Below, one piece after another: positions 9,055 through 17,585 of a stretch of 64,000 bases of DNA. This DNA comes from Hyphomicrobiales bacterium (GTDB lineage: Bacteria; Pseudomonadota; Alphaproteobacteria; Rhizobiales; Beijerinckiaceae): contig JAPLOU010000028.1 in assembly GCA_026400535.1 (NCBI GenBank), positions 47,859-111,858 on the forward strand, given 5' to 3'. Made by a program: the position numbers and the translations under genes. The notes below the pieces were generated by a model. It did no database searches and had not been told where the DNA came from. It worked only from the letters and a program-made list of their open reading frames with translations. The stretch's first letter is position 1; the number at the start of each line of letters is the position of its first letter.

Positions 9055-9121
9055 GCCGCCCCGTGCCGCCAAGCGCAGTATGTTCCGGGGCGCGAGGCGT
9101 CCCAGCTGGAAGGAATGAGCC

Positions 9122-10486
9122 ATGAGACTGCTGATTGTCGGAAGCCTCAAGGGGCAACTCATCGCGGCCGCCAAGATCGCGGTGGCGCGCGGCGCCTCGG
9201 TCGCCCAAGCCGACACGATCGAGCAGGCGCTGTCGGTCCTGCGCACCAAGGGCGCGGATCTGGCGATGGTCGACGTCGCGCTGTCGATCCGGACGCTTGT
9301 CGACGCGCTGGAGGCGGAGCGCATCCGCACGCCGATCGTGGCATGCGGCACCGGAACGGACGCGCGCGCCGCGGTCGCGGCGATTCAGGCCGGCGCCAAG
9401 GAATATGTACCGCTGCCGCCCGATCCGGATCTCATTGCCGCCGTGCTGGAGGCGGTCGCCAATGACAGCCAGACCTTCGTCTGGCGTGATCCGGCGATGG
9501 AGCGTGTGGTCAAGCTGGCCGAGCAGGTGGCGCGCTCGGAAGCGCCCGTGCTCGTGACCGGCGAAAGCGGGGTCGGCAAGGAGGTGATCGCCCGTTTCCT
9601 GCACCAGAAGTCCGGCCGCCGTGACCGTCCGATGGTGGCGGTTAACTGCGCCGCGATCCCGGACAACCTGCTGGAAAGCGAGCTGTTTGGCCATGAGAAG
9701 GGGGCGTTCACCGGTGCCATCGCGCGGCGCATCGGCAAGTTCGAGGAAGCGAGCGGCGGAACGCTCCTGCTCGACGAGATCTCGGAGATGGACGTGCGGT
9801 TGCAGGCCAAGCTGTTGCGGGCGCTCCAGGAGAAGATGATTGACCGGGTCGGCGGCTCGGCTCCTGTGAAGGTCGACCTGCGCATCATCGCCACGTCGAA
9901 CCGCAACCTGACGGATGAGGTGCGCAAGGGCAATTTCCGGGAGGATCTGCTGTACCGGCTCAACGTCGTGCATCTGAAGATGCCGCCGCTGCGCGAGCGG
10001 CCGCAGGATGTGCTGGTTCTGGCCGATCATTTCGCGCGCAAATACGCCGAACTCAACGGTTTGCCGGTCCGGCCACTCGATGCGGAGGCACGGCGCGCGC
10101 TGACGCTGAACGCATGGCAGGGCAATGTCCGAGAACTGGAGAACACCATCCATCGGGCCACCTTGCTGGCAAGCGGCATGGAGATTGGCATTGATGCCCT
10201 GCAGACCCCGGACGGGGAGGCCTTCGGTACGCGCGATGTCGGCAGCCTCGCCGAACGGGCGGCGTTGACAGCCGAGGCGGTGACGCGTTCTCTGGTCGGA
10301 CGCACTGTTGCGGATGTGGAGCGTGATCTCATTCTGGACACGCTCGACCATTGCCTCGGCAACCGGACCCACGCCGCCAGGATCCTCGGCATTTCGATCC
10401 GGACCCTGCGCAACAAGCTCAACGAGTATACGGCGGTCGGCATCGCGATCGCCGAGCCGGGACAGGCGCGCGCCGGGGCATTATGA
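9122..10486 (+). CDS. flbD: sigma-54-dependent flagellar regulator FlbD
   Basis: 454 residues. FlbD activates sigma-54 class III/IV flagellar promoters and represses class II genes in Caulobacter, under control of FliX. Domains: a receiver-like domain (1-115) with D51 but without the usual acidic pair at the first strand (LLIVGS), an AAA+ domain with Walker A GESGVGKE (147-154), the sigma-54-contact loop GAFTGA (194-199) and Walker B LLLDEIS (215-221), and a Fis-type helix-turn-helix at the end (NRTHAARILGISIRTLRNKL). It closes the fliF operon, 67 bp after fliN, with GGAAGGA before the ATG. Confidence 0.93.
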   Translation: MRLLIVGSLKGQLIAAAKIAVARGASVAQADTIEQALSVLRTKGADLAMVDVALSIRTLVDALEAERIRTPIVACGTGTDARAAVAAIQAGAKEYVPLPPDPDLIAAVLEAVANDSQTFVWRDPAMERVVKLAEQVARSEAPVLVTGESGVGKEVIARFLHQKSGRRDRPMVAVNCAAIPDNLLESELFGHEKGAFTGAIARRIGKFEEASGGTLLLDEISEMDVRLQAKLLRALQEKMIDRVGGSAPVKVDLRIIATSNRNLTDEVRKGNFREDLLYRLNVVHLKMPPLRERPQDVLVLADHFARKYAELNGLPVRPLDAEARRALTLNAWQGNVRELENTIHRATLLASGMEIGIDALQTPDGEAFGTRDVGSLAERAALTAEAVTRSLVGRTVADVERDLILDTLDHCLGNRTHAARILGISIRTLRNKLNEYTAVGIAIAEPGQARAGAL

Positions 10487-10585
10487 ACGCGCTCCCCCAT
10501 GCGGCGGGATCGGCGCACCGTGCTTTTCCCGCTGGGGACATCACGTCGGATGTCCTGAATCAAGCCCGGAAAGCCCGTGGGGTGC

Positions 10586-10604
10586 AATAATTTACATAAT
10601 TATT
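10586..10604 (+). promoter_or_regulatory. AT-rich inverted repeat, candidate operator before the acyl-CoA ligase
   Basis: AATAATT-TACAT-AATTATT, a perfect 7-bp inverted repeat with a 5-nt spacer, in a genome of about 65% GC. It lies 74 bp before the ligase GTG. A GANTC site (10557-10561) is nearby. Size and symmetry suit a dimeric repressor, but no regulator gene is adjacent. Confidence 0.4.
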
Positions 10605-10677
10605 CTGTTATCTCGCGCCGCAAGTAGACTGTGCTATGCAGCCTGCCAACAAAAAAATGATTGGGAGGCTAGCAATC

Positions 10678-12420
10678 GTGACACAAGCAGATCCTGCCAG
10701 ACCCTGGCTGGCCTTTTATCCAGCGGGCGCCAAGGCCACGATTGATTCCGCCCCGTTCCGGACCGTCGCCGAACTGGTGAGCGCATCGGCGAGACTTTAC
10801 GGAGAACGCACGGCCTTCACCGTCGTCATGCCGAATGGCATGTATGGCGATCTGAGCTTCGCCGAGATCGACCGGATGTCGGACGCTTTCGCCGTCTATC
10901 TGCGCGACGTGGCAGGCCTCGAACCCGGTGACCGCGTGGCCCTTCAGGCCCCCAACTCGCTGCCGGTTCCCGTCGTCGCCTTTGGCACGTTCAAGGCCGG
11001 TTGCGTGCTGGTCAACGTGAACCCGCTCTACACCTGCGAGGAAATGGGCCGGCAGTTCCGCGACGCGCAGCCGAAGGCACTGGTGATTGTCGACATGTTT
11101 GCCGACAAGTTGCCCGAAGCGCTGAAGATATGCCCGATTCCCAACGTGATCGTGACGCGCGTGGCGGAGTTCATGCCCGCCATGGTCAAGGGCGTGATCG
11201 GCCTGGTCCAGCGCTATTGGGACAGGTCCATTCCGAAGGTCGAGGTGCCGCATATCAGGCTGCCGGATGCACTCCTGGCAGGTGAAAGCCAGCGGCATTC
11301 ACGCAGCATCGCCGTCGAAAGCTATGCGTCTGCGCTTGATGGAACGTCCCTGGCCGCGCTGCAGTATACGGGCGGCACCACGGGCGTGAGCAAGGGCGCG
11401 ATGCTGACCCATGGCAATATCGTCATGAACATGGCGCAGACCATGGCGTTCATGGAAGGCCACGTGAAGAAGGGCGAGGAGACGGTCCTGACCGCCATCC
11501 CGACCTATCACATCCTCGCCTTCACATTGAATCTGCTCGGCTTTTTCTGGCTTGGCAACCGCAACGTGCTGGTGCCGAACCCGCGTCCGCTGGCCAATCT
11601 CAAGCGTGCCTTCGAGAACTACAGGATCACCTGGATCGTCGGCGTGAACACGCTGTTCAACGGGTTGATGAACGAGTTCTGGTTCGCCGAGAACCCGCCC
11701 AAGCATCTCAGGGCCTCGTTCGCCGGTGGAATGGCCCTGCACGGCGCCGTGGCAGAGCGCTGGCTCAAGATGACGGGCACCCAGGTGATCGAGGGTTATG
11801 GCCTGACCGAGACCTCCCCGGTGGTGACAGGCAATCCGATCGGCAAGGCGCGCGACGGCTCGATCGGGATTCCTGTACCCTCCACCGAGATCATCCTGAT
11901 CAATGATGAGGGCCAGCAGGTCCCGGCCGGCGAGGCCGGCGAGATCGCCGTGCGAGGCCCGCAGGTCATGGCCGGTTATTGGCGCCGCGATGACGAGACC
12001 GCCAAGGTGATGACGGCCGATGGCTTCTTCCGCACCGGCGACATCGGCACCATGGATCCGGATGGTTACTTCCGTATCGTCGACCGCAAGAAGGACATGA
12101 TCGTGGTCTCGGGGTTCAATGTCTTTCCGAACGAGGTCGAAGATTGTCTCGTGCGCCTTCCCGGCGTGCAGGAGGCCGCCATCATCGGCGTGCCGGACGG
12201 CGCGGCGGGCGAAGCGGTCAAGGCTTTCATTGTCCGGATCGACCAGACCCTGACCGAAGATGAGATCAGGGCGCACTGCAAGACCTACCTGACCGGCTAC
12301 AAGGTGCCCAAGCAGATCGAGTTCCGGACCGAACTGCCGAAGTCGAATGTCGGCAAGATCCTGCGCAAGGACCTTCGCGCGGAGGAACTGGCCTCCCTCG
12401 CAACCAGGAAGGCGGCCTGA
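10678..12420 (+). CDS. long-chain fatty acyl-CoA ligase (AMP-forming)
   Basis: 580 residues of the ANL superfamily, FadD-like. It activates fatty acids to acyl-CoA through an acyl-adenylate. The P-loop is YTGGTTGVSKGAMLTH, the A5 motif EGYGLTETSPVV, and A7/A8 are RTGDIGTMDPDGYFRIVDRKKDMI. The catalytic lysine lies in LPKSNVGKILRKDL near the end. I placed the start at GTG 10678 because GGGAGG (10663-10668) is 9 nt upstream and the product begins MTQADPARPW. An in-frame ATG at 10636 lacks such a site. The BASS transporter gene follows after 2 bp, so both are co-transcribed. Confidence 0.9.
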   Translation: MTQADPARPWLAFYPAGAKATIDSAPFRTVAELVSASARLYGERTAFTVVMPNGMYGDLSFAEIDRMSDAFAVYLRDVAGLEPGDRVALQAPNSLPVPVVAFGTFKAGCVLVNVNPLYTCEEMGRQFRDAQPKALVIVDMFADKLPEALKICPIPNVIVTRVAEFMPAMVKGVIGLVQRYWDRSIPKVEVPHIRLPDALLAGESQRHSRSIAVESYASALDGTSLAALQYTGGTTGVSKGAMLTHGNIVMNMAQTMAFMEGHVKKGEETVLTAIPTYHILAFTLNLLGFFWLGNRNVLVPNPRPLANLKRAFENYRITWIVGVNTLFNGLMNEFWFAENPPKHLRASFAGGMALHGAVAERWLKMTGTQVIEGYGLTETSPVVTGNPIGKARDGSIGIPVPSTEIILINDEGQQVPAGEAGEIAVRGPQVMAGYWRRDDETAKVMTADGFFRTGDIGTMDPDGYFRIVDRKKDMIVVSGFNVFPNEVEDCLVRLPGVQEAAIIGVPDGAAGEAVKAFIVRIDQTLTEDEIRAHCKTYLTGYKVPKQIEFRTELPKSNVGKILRKDLRAEELASLATRKAA

Positions 12421-12422
12421 GC

Positions 12423-13304
12423 ATGGTCAGCGCATTTGAACAGTCTTTGCTCGCCATCATGATGGCGGTGATCATGCTTGGCATGGGTGCCGCGCTGACG
12501 CCGCAGGATTTCAAGAGTTCGTTGAAGCGACCGTTCGGGCTTTTTGTCGGGCTGGTCTCGCAATACGGTTTCTTGCCGCTGATCGGCTTTCTGCTGGCCC
12601 TGGTGCTGCCGCTGAGCCCGGAGGTGAAGATCGGGCTGGTCATCATGTCCTGCATGCCGGGCGGCACGACCTCGAACATCTTCACCTATTTCGCCAAGGG
12701 CAATCTTGCGTTGTCGATGCTGATGACAATCAATTCGACCGTCTTTGGCGTTGTGCTCATTCCCCTGCTGATCGTGGTCTATGCTGCGGGCCTCGGTATC
12801 AGTATACCGGCGGACAACATCGTGCGCACGCTGATTGTCCTGCTGGTGCCGGTGCTGATCGGCATGGCGCTCAGGCGCTGGAATGCCAACATCGGGGCCA
12901 TTGTCGAACTTGTCGGGGGCGCGCTCGGGATCTTCTTCATCCTGTTCCTGCTGGCGTCCTGGGTGCCCCGCAACTGGCAGTTCCTGATGAGCACACCGAT
13001 TCCCGTTTTTGCTGCGGTGATCGGTCTTGGCCTGCTTGGCTTCGCGGCTGGCTATCTGTTCAGCGCCCTTCTGAAACTTCACCCGCGCAATGCACAGACC
13101 ATTTCGATGGAGATCGGCATCCAGAATGGACCGCTCGCGGTCGCCATTGTCGCGTTGAGTTTCGCCGGCACACAGCAGCAGCAGATCATCGCGGTTCCAG
13201 CGCTCTATTCGCTGTTCATCGTGATCAATGCGACGCTGCTGACGCTCTGGTACCGCCGGATCAACGAAAGGTCGCAGCAGAAGCTTCCCGATTCATTTCT
13301 CTGA
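12423..13304 (+). CDS. bile acid:sodium symporter (BASS) family transporter
   Basis: 293 residues, strongly hydrophobic, with about nine to ten membrane segments. Family landmarks are MGAALTPQDFKSSLKRP in the first loop, SCMPGGTTSNIFTYFAKGN (the discontinuous substrate/sodium helix), and EIGIQNGPLAVAIVALSF near the end. Members move organic anions with sodium across the inner membrane. Substrate is unknown. Its tight coupling to an acyl-CoA ligase suggests an organic acid that is then activated to a CoA ester, but this is inference. Confidence 0.85.
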   Translation: MVSAFEQSLLAIMMAVIMLGMGAALTPQDFKSSLKRPFGLFVGLVSQYGFLPLIGFLLALVLPLSPEVKIGLVIMSCMPGGTTSNIFTYFAKGNLALSMLMTINSTVFGVVLIPLLIVVYAAGLGISIPADNIVRTLIVLLVPVLIGMALRRWNANIGAIVELVGGALGIFFILFLLASWVPRNWQFLMSTPIPVFAAVIGLGLLGFAAGYLFSALLKLHPRNAQTISMEIGIQNGPLAVAIVALSFAGTQQQQIIAVPALYSLFIVINATLLTLWYRRINERSQQKLPDSFL

Positions 13305-13364
13305 GAACGGCTGAGCCGGAGCTTCGTGACAGCGGGCCGCCGCCTGTCATCTGGCCAGAAAGAA

Positions 13365-13389
13365 GGCCCGCCCCGGCAAGAGGCGGGCC
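13365..13389 (-). terminator. hairpin terminator for the Tyr/Arg repeat gene
   Basis: Perfect 8-bp arms GGCCCGCC/GGCGGGCC around a 9-nt loop, between two convergent genes. Read on the minus strand, the stem is followed by TTCTTTCT, so it suits termination of the minus-strand gene ending at 13409. It may also slow plus-strand transcription from the transporter gene. Confidence 0.6.
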
Positions 13390-13408
13390 CTGGTGAGCCT
13401 GATCCTGA

Positions 13409-13753
13409 TCAGTAGAAATAGACGCGGCGGACGGGGCGGCGGTAGTACACGCGGCGGACCGGACGCCGATAGTAGACGGGGCGCCGATAGTAGACGGGGC
13501 GCCGATAGTAGACGGGGCGGCGATAGTACACGCGGCGGACCGGACGCCGATAGTACACGCGGCGATAGCGGTACTGACTGAAGTCCTTGTCGGCCTCGTC
13601 AAGAGCCTTCTTGTCGTCGGCTGCGACCTCGATGGTCTCGGGCAGCTGCGCCACCGGCAGCGTCGTCTCGGTTGCGGCCTCGGCAAGGCTTGGTCCAATG
13701 GCGGCCGCTGCCAGTCCGCCAAACAGCCCCATCAGGAAAGTTCTGCGTTCCAT
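13409..13753 (-). CDS. exported Tyr/Arg-rich repeat protein
   Basis: 114 residues. The first 26 form a signal peptide with a Tat-like twin arginine (MERRTFLMGLFGGLAAAAIG, then PSLAEAA). A short acidic linker follows (about 27-60), and the last 55 residues are repeats of YYRRPV and RRVYYRRPV. The ATG at 13753 is set by GGAGG five bases upstream. The mature protein would be very basic and aromatic, suggesting binding to polyanions or the cell surface, but nothing in the sequence proves a role. Similar short repeat proteins are seen in Hyphomicrobiales without known function. It is divergent from the FkbM gene. Confidence 0.7.
   Translation of the reverse strand: MERRTFLMGLFGGLAAAAIGPSLAEAATETTLPVAQLPETIEVAADDKKALDEADKDFSQYRYRRVYYRRPVRRVYYRRPVYYRRPVYYRRPVYYRRPVRRVYYRRPVRRVYFY
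13443..13555 (-). repeat. perfect tandem and direct DNA repeats in the Tyr/Arg gene
   Basis: Three exact 18-bp copies occupy 13465-13482, 13483-13500 and 13501-13518. A 32-bp block at 13443-13474 recurs exactly at 13524-13555. Identity at synonymous positions shows recent expansion by slippage or unequal exchange. Units are multiples of three, so the frame is kept. Confidence 0.9.
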
Positions 13754-13861
13754 TTCATCCTCCGTTATCATGCCCCCTGTGAGCAGCGTATGATGCCTTG
13801 CCGAAAGGTCATATACGTGAAAATACAGAGTTGTCATGTGAAACCGAAAGCCCCTGAATCG

Positions 13862-14893
13862 ATGGACCTGTCCTACGCCCAGAACATGGAAGACATGCAC
13901 CTCGACATGATCTTTTCCGGTCAAGATCCGGGCTTCTACATCGACATCGGCGGCGGCCACCCGGTCGCCGACAACGTGTCGTTCCGCTGCTATCTGGCGG
14001 GCTGGCAGGGCCTCGTCCTCGAACCACAGACCCAATTGCACCGGCTCTATGGCTCGGTGCGGCCGCGCGACATCGCACTCGACATGCTCGTCGGCCGCGA
14101 ACAGGGAAGCGCCGCTTTCCATGTGGTCGACAAACTGCATGGGTTTTCAACGACCGTCGAGGCCCATGCCCTTGGTGCCACCGGCTTCGGGACCTCCTAT
14201 GACACGCAGACCAGAGCCATGACGACCCTCGCGGCGCTGTGCCGGCAACATGCGCCGGCCGCAGGCATCGATTGGCTCAAGATCGACGTCGAAGGTGCCG
14301 AGGAAGCGGTTCTGGCAGGCCATGACTGGTCGCACCACAGGCCGCGCGTCATCCTGATCGAGGCCATAGCGCCCGGCTCCATGGAGCCGTCGCATCAGGG
14401 CTGGGAGCCGATCCTGCTCCGGGTCGGCTACGGTTTGGCTTTCTTCGACGGATTGAACCGCTGGTATGTCGCGCAAGAGGCCGCCGCGCTCGCCACGCGC
14501 TTTCCGTCGGCCTATCGCGACTGGGGCAGCGTCCGGCACCTGTATGACCACGGGCGGGCGCGGGAGCGGGCGGACCATCCGGACCACGCGCTGGCCAGCG
14601 CGCTGATGGGGCTCGATCCTGCCGGTCTGCCGCTTGTGGACCGGGCCACCATCTTTGGCTTCCTGACCAAGAATGTCAGCGCCGACGACCTGCACGGACC
14701 CGCGTCGGCCGCCATGCTCGATCGGTTCGCACATCTGTGGCTCGGCGGCGAGCCGCACCGCTATGACCCAGCAAGCGGCCTCGGGCAGACGCTGGAGGAT
14801 GCCCTTGAGGCCATGATCGCCACCGACGCCTTCCGCGCGGCGCTCGGGCGGATCGCCGCCGCCCATGATGGCGGTTTCATCATGGAGGGTTGA
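13862..14893 (+). CDS. FkbM family methyltransferase
   Basis: 343 residues. The FkbM (Methyltransf_21) domain fills the N-terminal 200: YAQNMEDMHLDMIF, DPGFYIDIGGGHPVADN (SAM-binding), then IDWLKIDVEGAEEAVLAGHDW and a helix ending the fold. The C-terminal 140 residues carry a second region without a family I recognise. FkbM enzymes O-methylate small molecules or sugars, and this substrate is unknown. ATG 13862 is preferred because it leaves room for divergent promoters. In-frame starts at 13790 (ATG) and 13838 (GTG) are possible. It is not part of an evident operon. Confidence 0.75.
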   Translation: MDLSYAQNMEDMHLDMIFSGQDPGFYIDIGGGHPVADNVSFRCYLAGWQGLVLEPQTQLHRLYGSVRPRDIALDMLVGREQGSAAFHVVDKLHGFSTTVEAHALGATGFGTSYDTQTRAMTTLAALCRQHAPAAGIDWLKIDVEGAEEAVLAGHDWSHHRPRVILIEAIAPGSMEPSHQGWEPILLRVGYGLAFFDGLNRWYVAQEAAALATRFPSAYRDWGSVRHLYDHGRARERADHPDHALASALMGLDPAGLPLVDRATIFGFLTKNVSADDLHGPASAAMLDRFAHLWLGGEPHRYDPASGLGQTLEDALEAMIATDAFRAALGRIAAAHDGGFIMEG

Positions 14894-14946
14894 GGTGTTG
14901 AAGCCGTCGCCTGCGACATCTTTGCCAGCCCCGATCTTCAGTCTTC

Positions 14947-14955
14947 GTTAACCAC
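14947..14955 (+). promoter_or_regulatory. candidate CtrA half-site GTTAACCAC upstream of flhA
   Basis: The same 9-mer as in the fliF, ctrA and fliI upstream regions, here 89 bp before the flhA ATG. The second half (TTAAC at N7) is not preserved, so this is a half-site match only. Confidence 0.45.
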
Positions 14956-15043
14956 GATCCCGGCAAGATTTGCCGATCGACCTGCTGGCACGATGCCGGC
15001 TGCCGGTGTCGAAGCAACGTGATCTTTCGGGCTGGGGCAGACA

Positions 15044-17218
15044 ATGAGTGATGCGGCGGCGGGTCGGGGCCCGCAGGCGCCAGGGTTGCCTCCACAGGCT
15101 GGCGGGGGCTTTGCGCTGCCGAGCTTCGGCGAGATCGGCGCGCTGGCGCGCCGTCCGGATCTGCTCCTGGCCTTCGGTGTGGTCGGCATCCTTGTGGTGT
15201 TCGTCATGCCGCTGCCGCCGCTGCTGCTCGACATGCTGCTGGCGGTCTCGATCATCCTGGCGGTGCTGGTCCTGATGACGGCCCTGTTCATCGAGGAGCC
15301 ACTCGAATTCTCGTCGTTTCCGACCGTTCTTCTGGTCGTGACCATGCTCCGGCTGGCGCTGAACATCGCCTCGACCCGCCTGATCCTCACGCATGGCCAT
15401 GAAGGGCCCCACGCAGCCGGCCATGTCATCGAAGCCTTTGGCGGCTTCATCATGGGCGGCAACTTTGTGATCGGGGTCATCGTCTTCGTCATCCTGGTTC
15501 TGGTGAACTTCATCGTCATCACGAAAGGGTCGGGCCGCATAGCGGAAGTCGCCGCGCGGTTCACGCTCGACGCGATGCCCGGCAAGCAAATGGCGATCGA
15601 CGCCGATCTCTCCGCCGGGTTGATCGACCAGGACGAGGCGCGTCGTCGCCGCAAGGCGCTGGAAGACGAGGCGGCTTTCTTCGGTGCGATGGACGGCGCC
15701 TCGAAATTCGTGCGCGGCGACGCGATTGCCGGCATCATCATCACCTTCATCAACGTGGTGGGCGGCATCCTGATCGGGGTGGCGCAGCGCGGCATGTCCT
15801 TCGGGTCCGCTGCGACAACCTACACCATGCTCTCGGTCGGTGACGGTCTCGTCAGCCAGATTCCGGCGCTGGTCGTGTCGACCGCCGCCGGCCTTCTGGT
15901 GTCGAAGGCCGGTGTGCGCGGCGCCGCCGACAAGGCGCTGATCAAGCAGATGTCCGGATATCCCAAGGCGCTGGGCATGTCCGCAGGCGTGATGGGCGTC
16001 ATGGCCCTTCTGCCTGGCATTCCGTTCATTCCGTTCGCGGCGCTTGCCGCAGGATCGGCCTATCTCGCCTGGAAGTTTGGCAAAATCCAAAAGGCCATGG
16101 GCACGGACAAGGACGCGCAGCGCGTCGCGCGGGACATCGCATCGGGAAGGACGCCTCCGGGCGGCGTGGACGCCTCGCGCGAGGAAACCATGACCGACAT
16201 GCTCAAGATGGATGATCTCAAGATCGAGATCGGCTACGGGCTGTTGCCCCTGGTCGATGGCAGCCTTGGCGAAGACCGGCTGACCGAGCAGGTCAAGGCG
16301 CTGCGCCGCCAACTGGCCGGCGAGTTCGGCTTCGTCATGCCGAGCGTTCGGATCGTGGACAATGTGGCGCTCGATGCGTCGCTCTACATCGTAAAGGTCA
16401 AGGAGATCGAGGCCGGGCAGGGCACGGTCTACGCCAACCAGTTCATGTGCATGGATCCGATGGGCGGACAGGTCGACCTGCCCGGCCAGCATGTGCTGGA
16501 GCCGACCTTTGGCCTGCCTGCCACCTGGATCGACAGTTCCCTGCGCGACGAGGCGCAACTGCGCGGCTACACGGTCGTCGACGCCGCGACGGTCATCTCG
16601 ACGCACCTGACCGAGGTGCTCAAAGCCAACATGCCTGAACTGCTCAGCCATGTCGAAACCCAGAAGCTGTTGCGTGAATTGCCCAAGGAGCATGCCGAAC
16701 TGGTCAAGGAGATCGTGCCGCAGCAGATTTCCACCACCGGCATCCAGCGCGTGCTGCAGCTTCTCCTGGCCGAGCGTGTATCGATCCGCGATCTTGGCAA
16801 CATCATCGAGGGCATTTCGGAAGCTGCCGGATCGATGAAGAACCCGCGCGATATCGTCGAGCATGTACGCTCGCGCCTTGGCCGCCAGATCTGCGCGCAG
16901 TATACGCAGGCCAATGGCACGCTGCCGATCATCACCCTATCACCGGCCTGGGAGGGCGCGTTTGGCGAGGCGATCGTCGGCGAACACGACAACCGCCACC
17001 TCGCCATGCAGCCGTCCAAGCTCCAGGAGTTCGTCAAGACCACACGCGAGCGCTTCGAGGAAGCCGCACGTATGGGCGAGATGCCCGTGCTGGTCTGCTC
17101 CGGCCACGCCAGACCCTTCGTGCGCCAGATCATCGAACGATTCCGGCGCGAAACCCCTGTTCTCGCGCAGGCCGAAATCCATCCCAGGGCGAGGCTGAAG
17201 ACGGTGGGGAGCGTGTGA
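15044..17218 (+). CDS. flhA: flagellar export gate protein FlhA
   Basis: 724 residues. FlhA is the main membrane channel/docking subunit of the flagellar type III export apparatus. The N-terminal half has about eight membrane helices, starting with LLLAFGVVGILVVFVMPLPP. The conserved FHIPEP-type cytoplasmic loop is represented by FTLDAMPGKQMAIDADLSAG and DQDEARRRRKALEDEAAFFGAMDGASKFVRGDAIAGI. The C-terminal domain begins near residue 370 and includes GYGLLPLVDG. Length matches the family. A GTTAACCAC half-site lies upstream. No flhB is in the window. Confidence 0.97.
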   Translation: MSDAAAGRGPQAPGLPPQAGGGFALPSFGEIGALARRPDLLLAFGVVGILVVFVMPLPPLLLDMLLAVSIILAVLVLMTALFIEEPLEFSSFPTVLLVVTMLRLALNIASTRLILTHGHEGPHAAGHVIEAFGGFIMGGNFVIGVIVFVILVLVNFIVITKGSGRIAEVAARFTLDAMPGKQMAIDADLSAGLIDQDEARRRRKALEDEAAFFGAMDGASKFVRGDAIAGIIITFINVVGGILIGVAQRGMSFGSAATTYTMLSVGDGLVSQIPALVVSTAAGLLVSKAGVRGAADKALIKQMSGYPKALGMSAGVMGVMALLPGIPFIPFAALAAGSAYLAWKFGKIQKAMGTDKDAQRVARDIASGRTPPGGVDASREETMTDMLKMDDLKIEIGYGLLPLVDGSLGEDRLTEQVKALRRQLAGEFGFVMPSVRIVDNVALDASLYIVKVKEIEAGQGTVYANQFMCMDPMGGQVDLPGQHVLEPTFGLPATWIDSSLRDEAQLRGYTVVDAATVISTHLTEVLKANMPELLSHVETQKLLRELPKEHAELVKEIVPQQISTTGIQRVLQLLLAERVSIRDLGNIIEGISEAAGSMKNPRDIVEHVRSRLGRQICAQYTQANGTLPIITLSPAWEGAFGEAIVGEHDNRHLAMQPSKLQEFVKTTRERFEEAARMGEMPVLVCSGHARPFVRQIIERFRRETPVLAQAEIHPRARLKTVGSV

Positions 17219-17231
17219 CGGCCTTGGCGCC

Positions 17232-17558
17232 TCACCCCTCCGGCAGCATCACCAGCCTGTCGGGCCGCTTCACCTCGATCTCGACGAAGGCGATCGGGTG
17301 ACCTGCGCCGTTCATGACGTCGTGCGTGACGCCGGCGGGGCGCATGTAGCCCTGGCCGGCTGCGAGTGCCGTGTCGCTGACATCCGTTCCGTTGTGGACG
17401 CGCAGGATGCCCGGCGTCAGCATGATCACGAAATAGGGCCAGCCATGGCTGTGCCAGCCGGTAACCGCGCCGGGTGCGAAATCCCAGCGCGTGATGCGGA
17501 CGGTGTCATCATCCGTCTGGATGGCGGGTACGGCGGGAATGTCGCAAACGAAGGCCAT
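17232..17558 (-). CDS. small cupin-domain protein
   Basis: 108 residues, one conserved cupin barrel. Metal-ligand candidates are in GAVTGWHSHGWPYFVIML (His-x-His), and the second motif is GQGYMRPAGVTHDVMNGAG. Single-domain cupins may be enzymes or binding proteins, and the substrate is unknown. AGGAG at proper distance supports the ATG. It is the third gene of a minus-strand operon after the DUF305 and LPG-synthase-like genes (27-bp gap). Confidence 0.75.
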   Translation of the reverse strand: MAFVCDIPAVPAIQTDDDTVRITRWDFAPGAVTGWHSHGWPYFVIMLTPGILRVHNGTDVSDTALAAGQGYMRPAGVTHDVMNGAGHPIAFVEIEVKRPDRLVMLPEG

Positions 17559-17585
17559 GACGAGGCTCCTGTCGGAAGGCGTCTG

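Noticed and set aside
13443..13555. Tandem repeats considered as a CRISPR array
   Set aside because: No unique spacers, unit of 18 bp without gaps, fully inside a coding frame with signal peptide; no cas genes.
14986..15000. TGGCAC followed by GC at sigma-54 spacing upstream of flhA
   Set aside because: The -24 element and spacing fit, but the -12 element is CGGC rather than TTGC, and flhA is a CtrA-class gene in relatives. Chance match is likely.
14948..16864. Long open frame antisense to flhA (638 codons)
   Set aside because: Lies opposite an unmistakable FlhA; the translated product has no family pattern and reflects GC-rich codon structure of the real gene.
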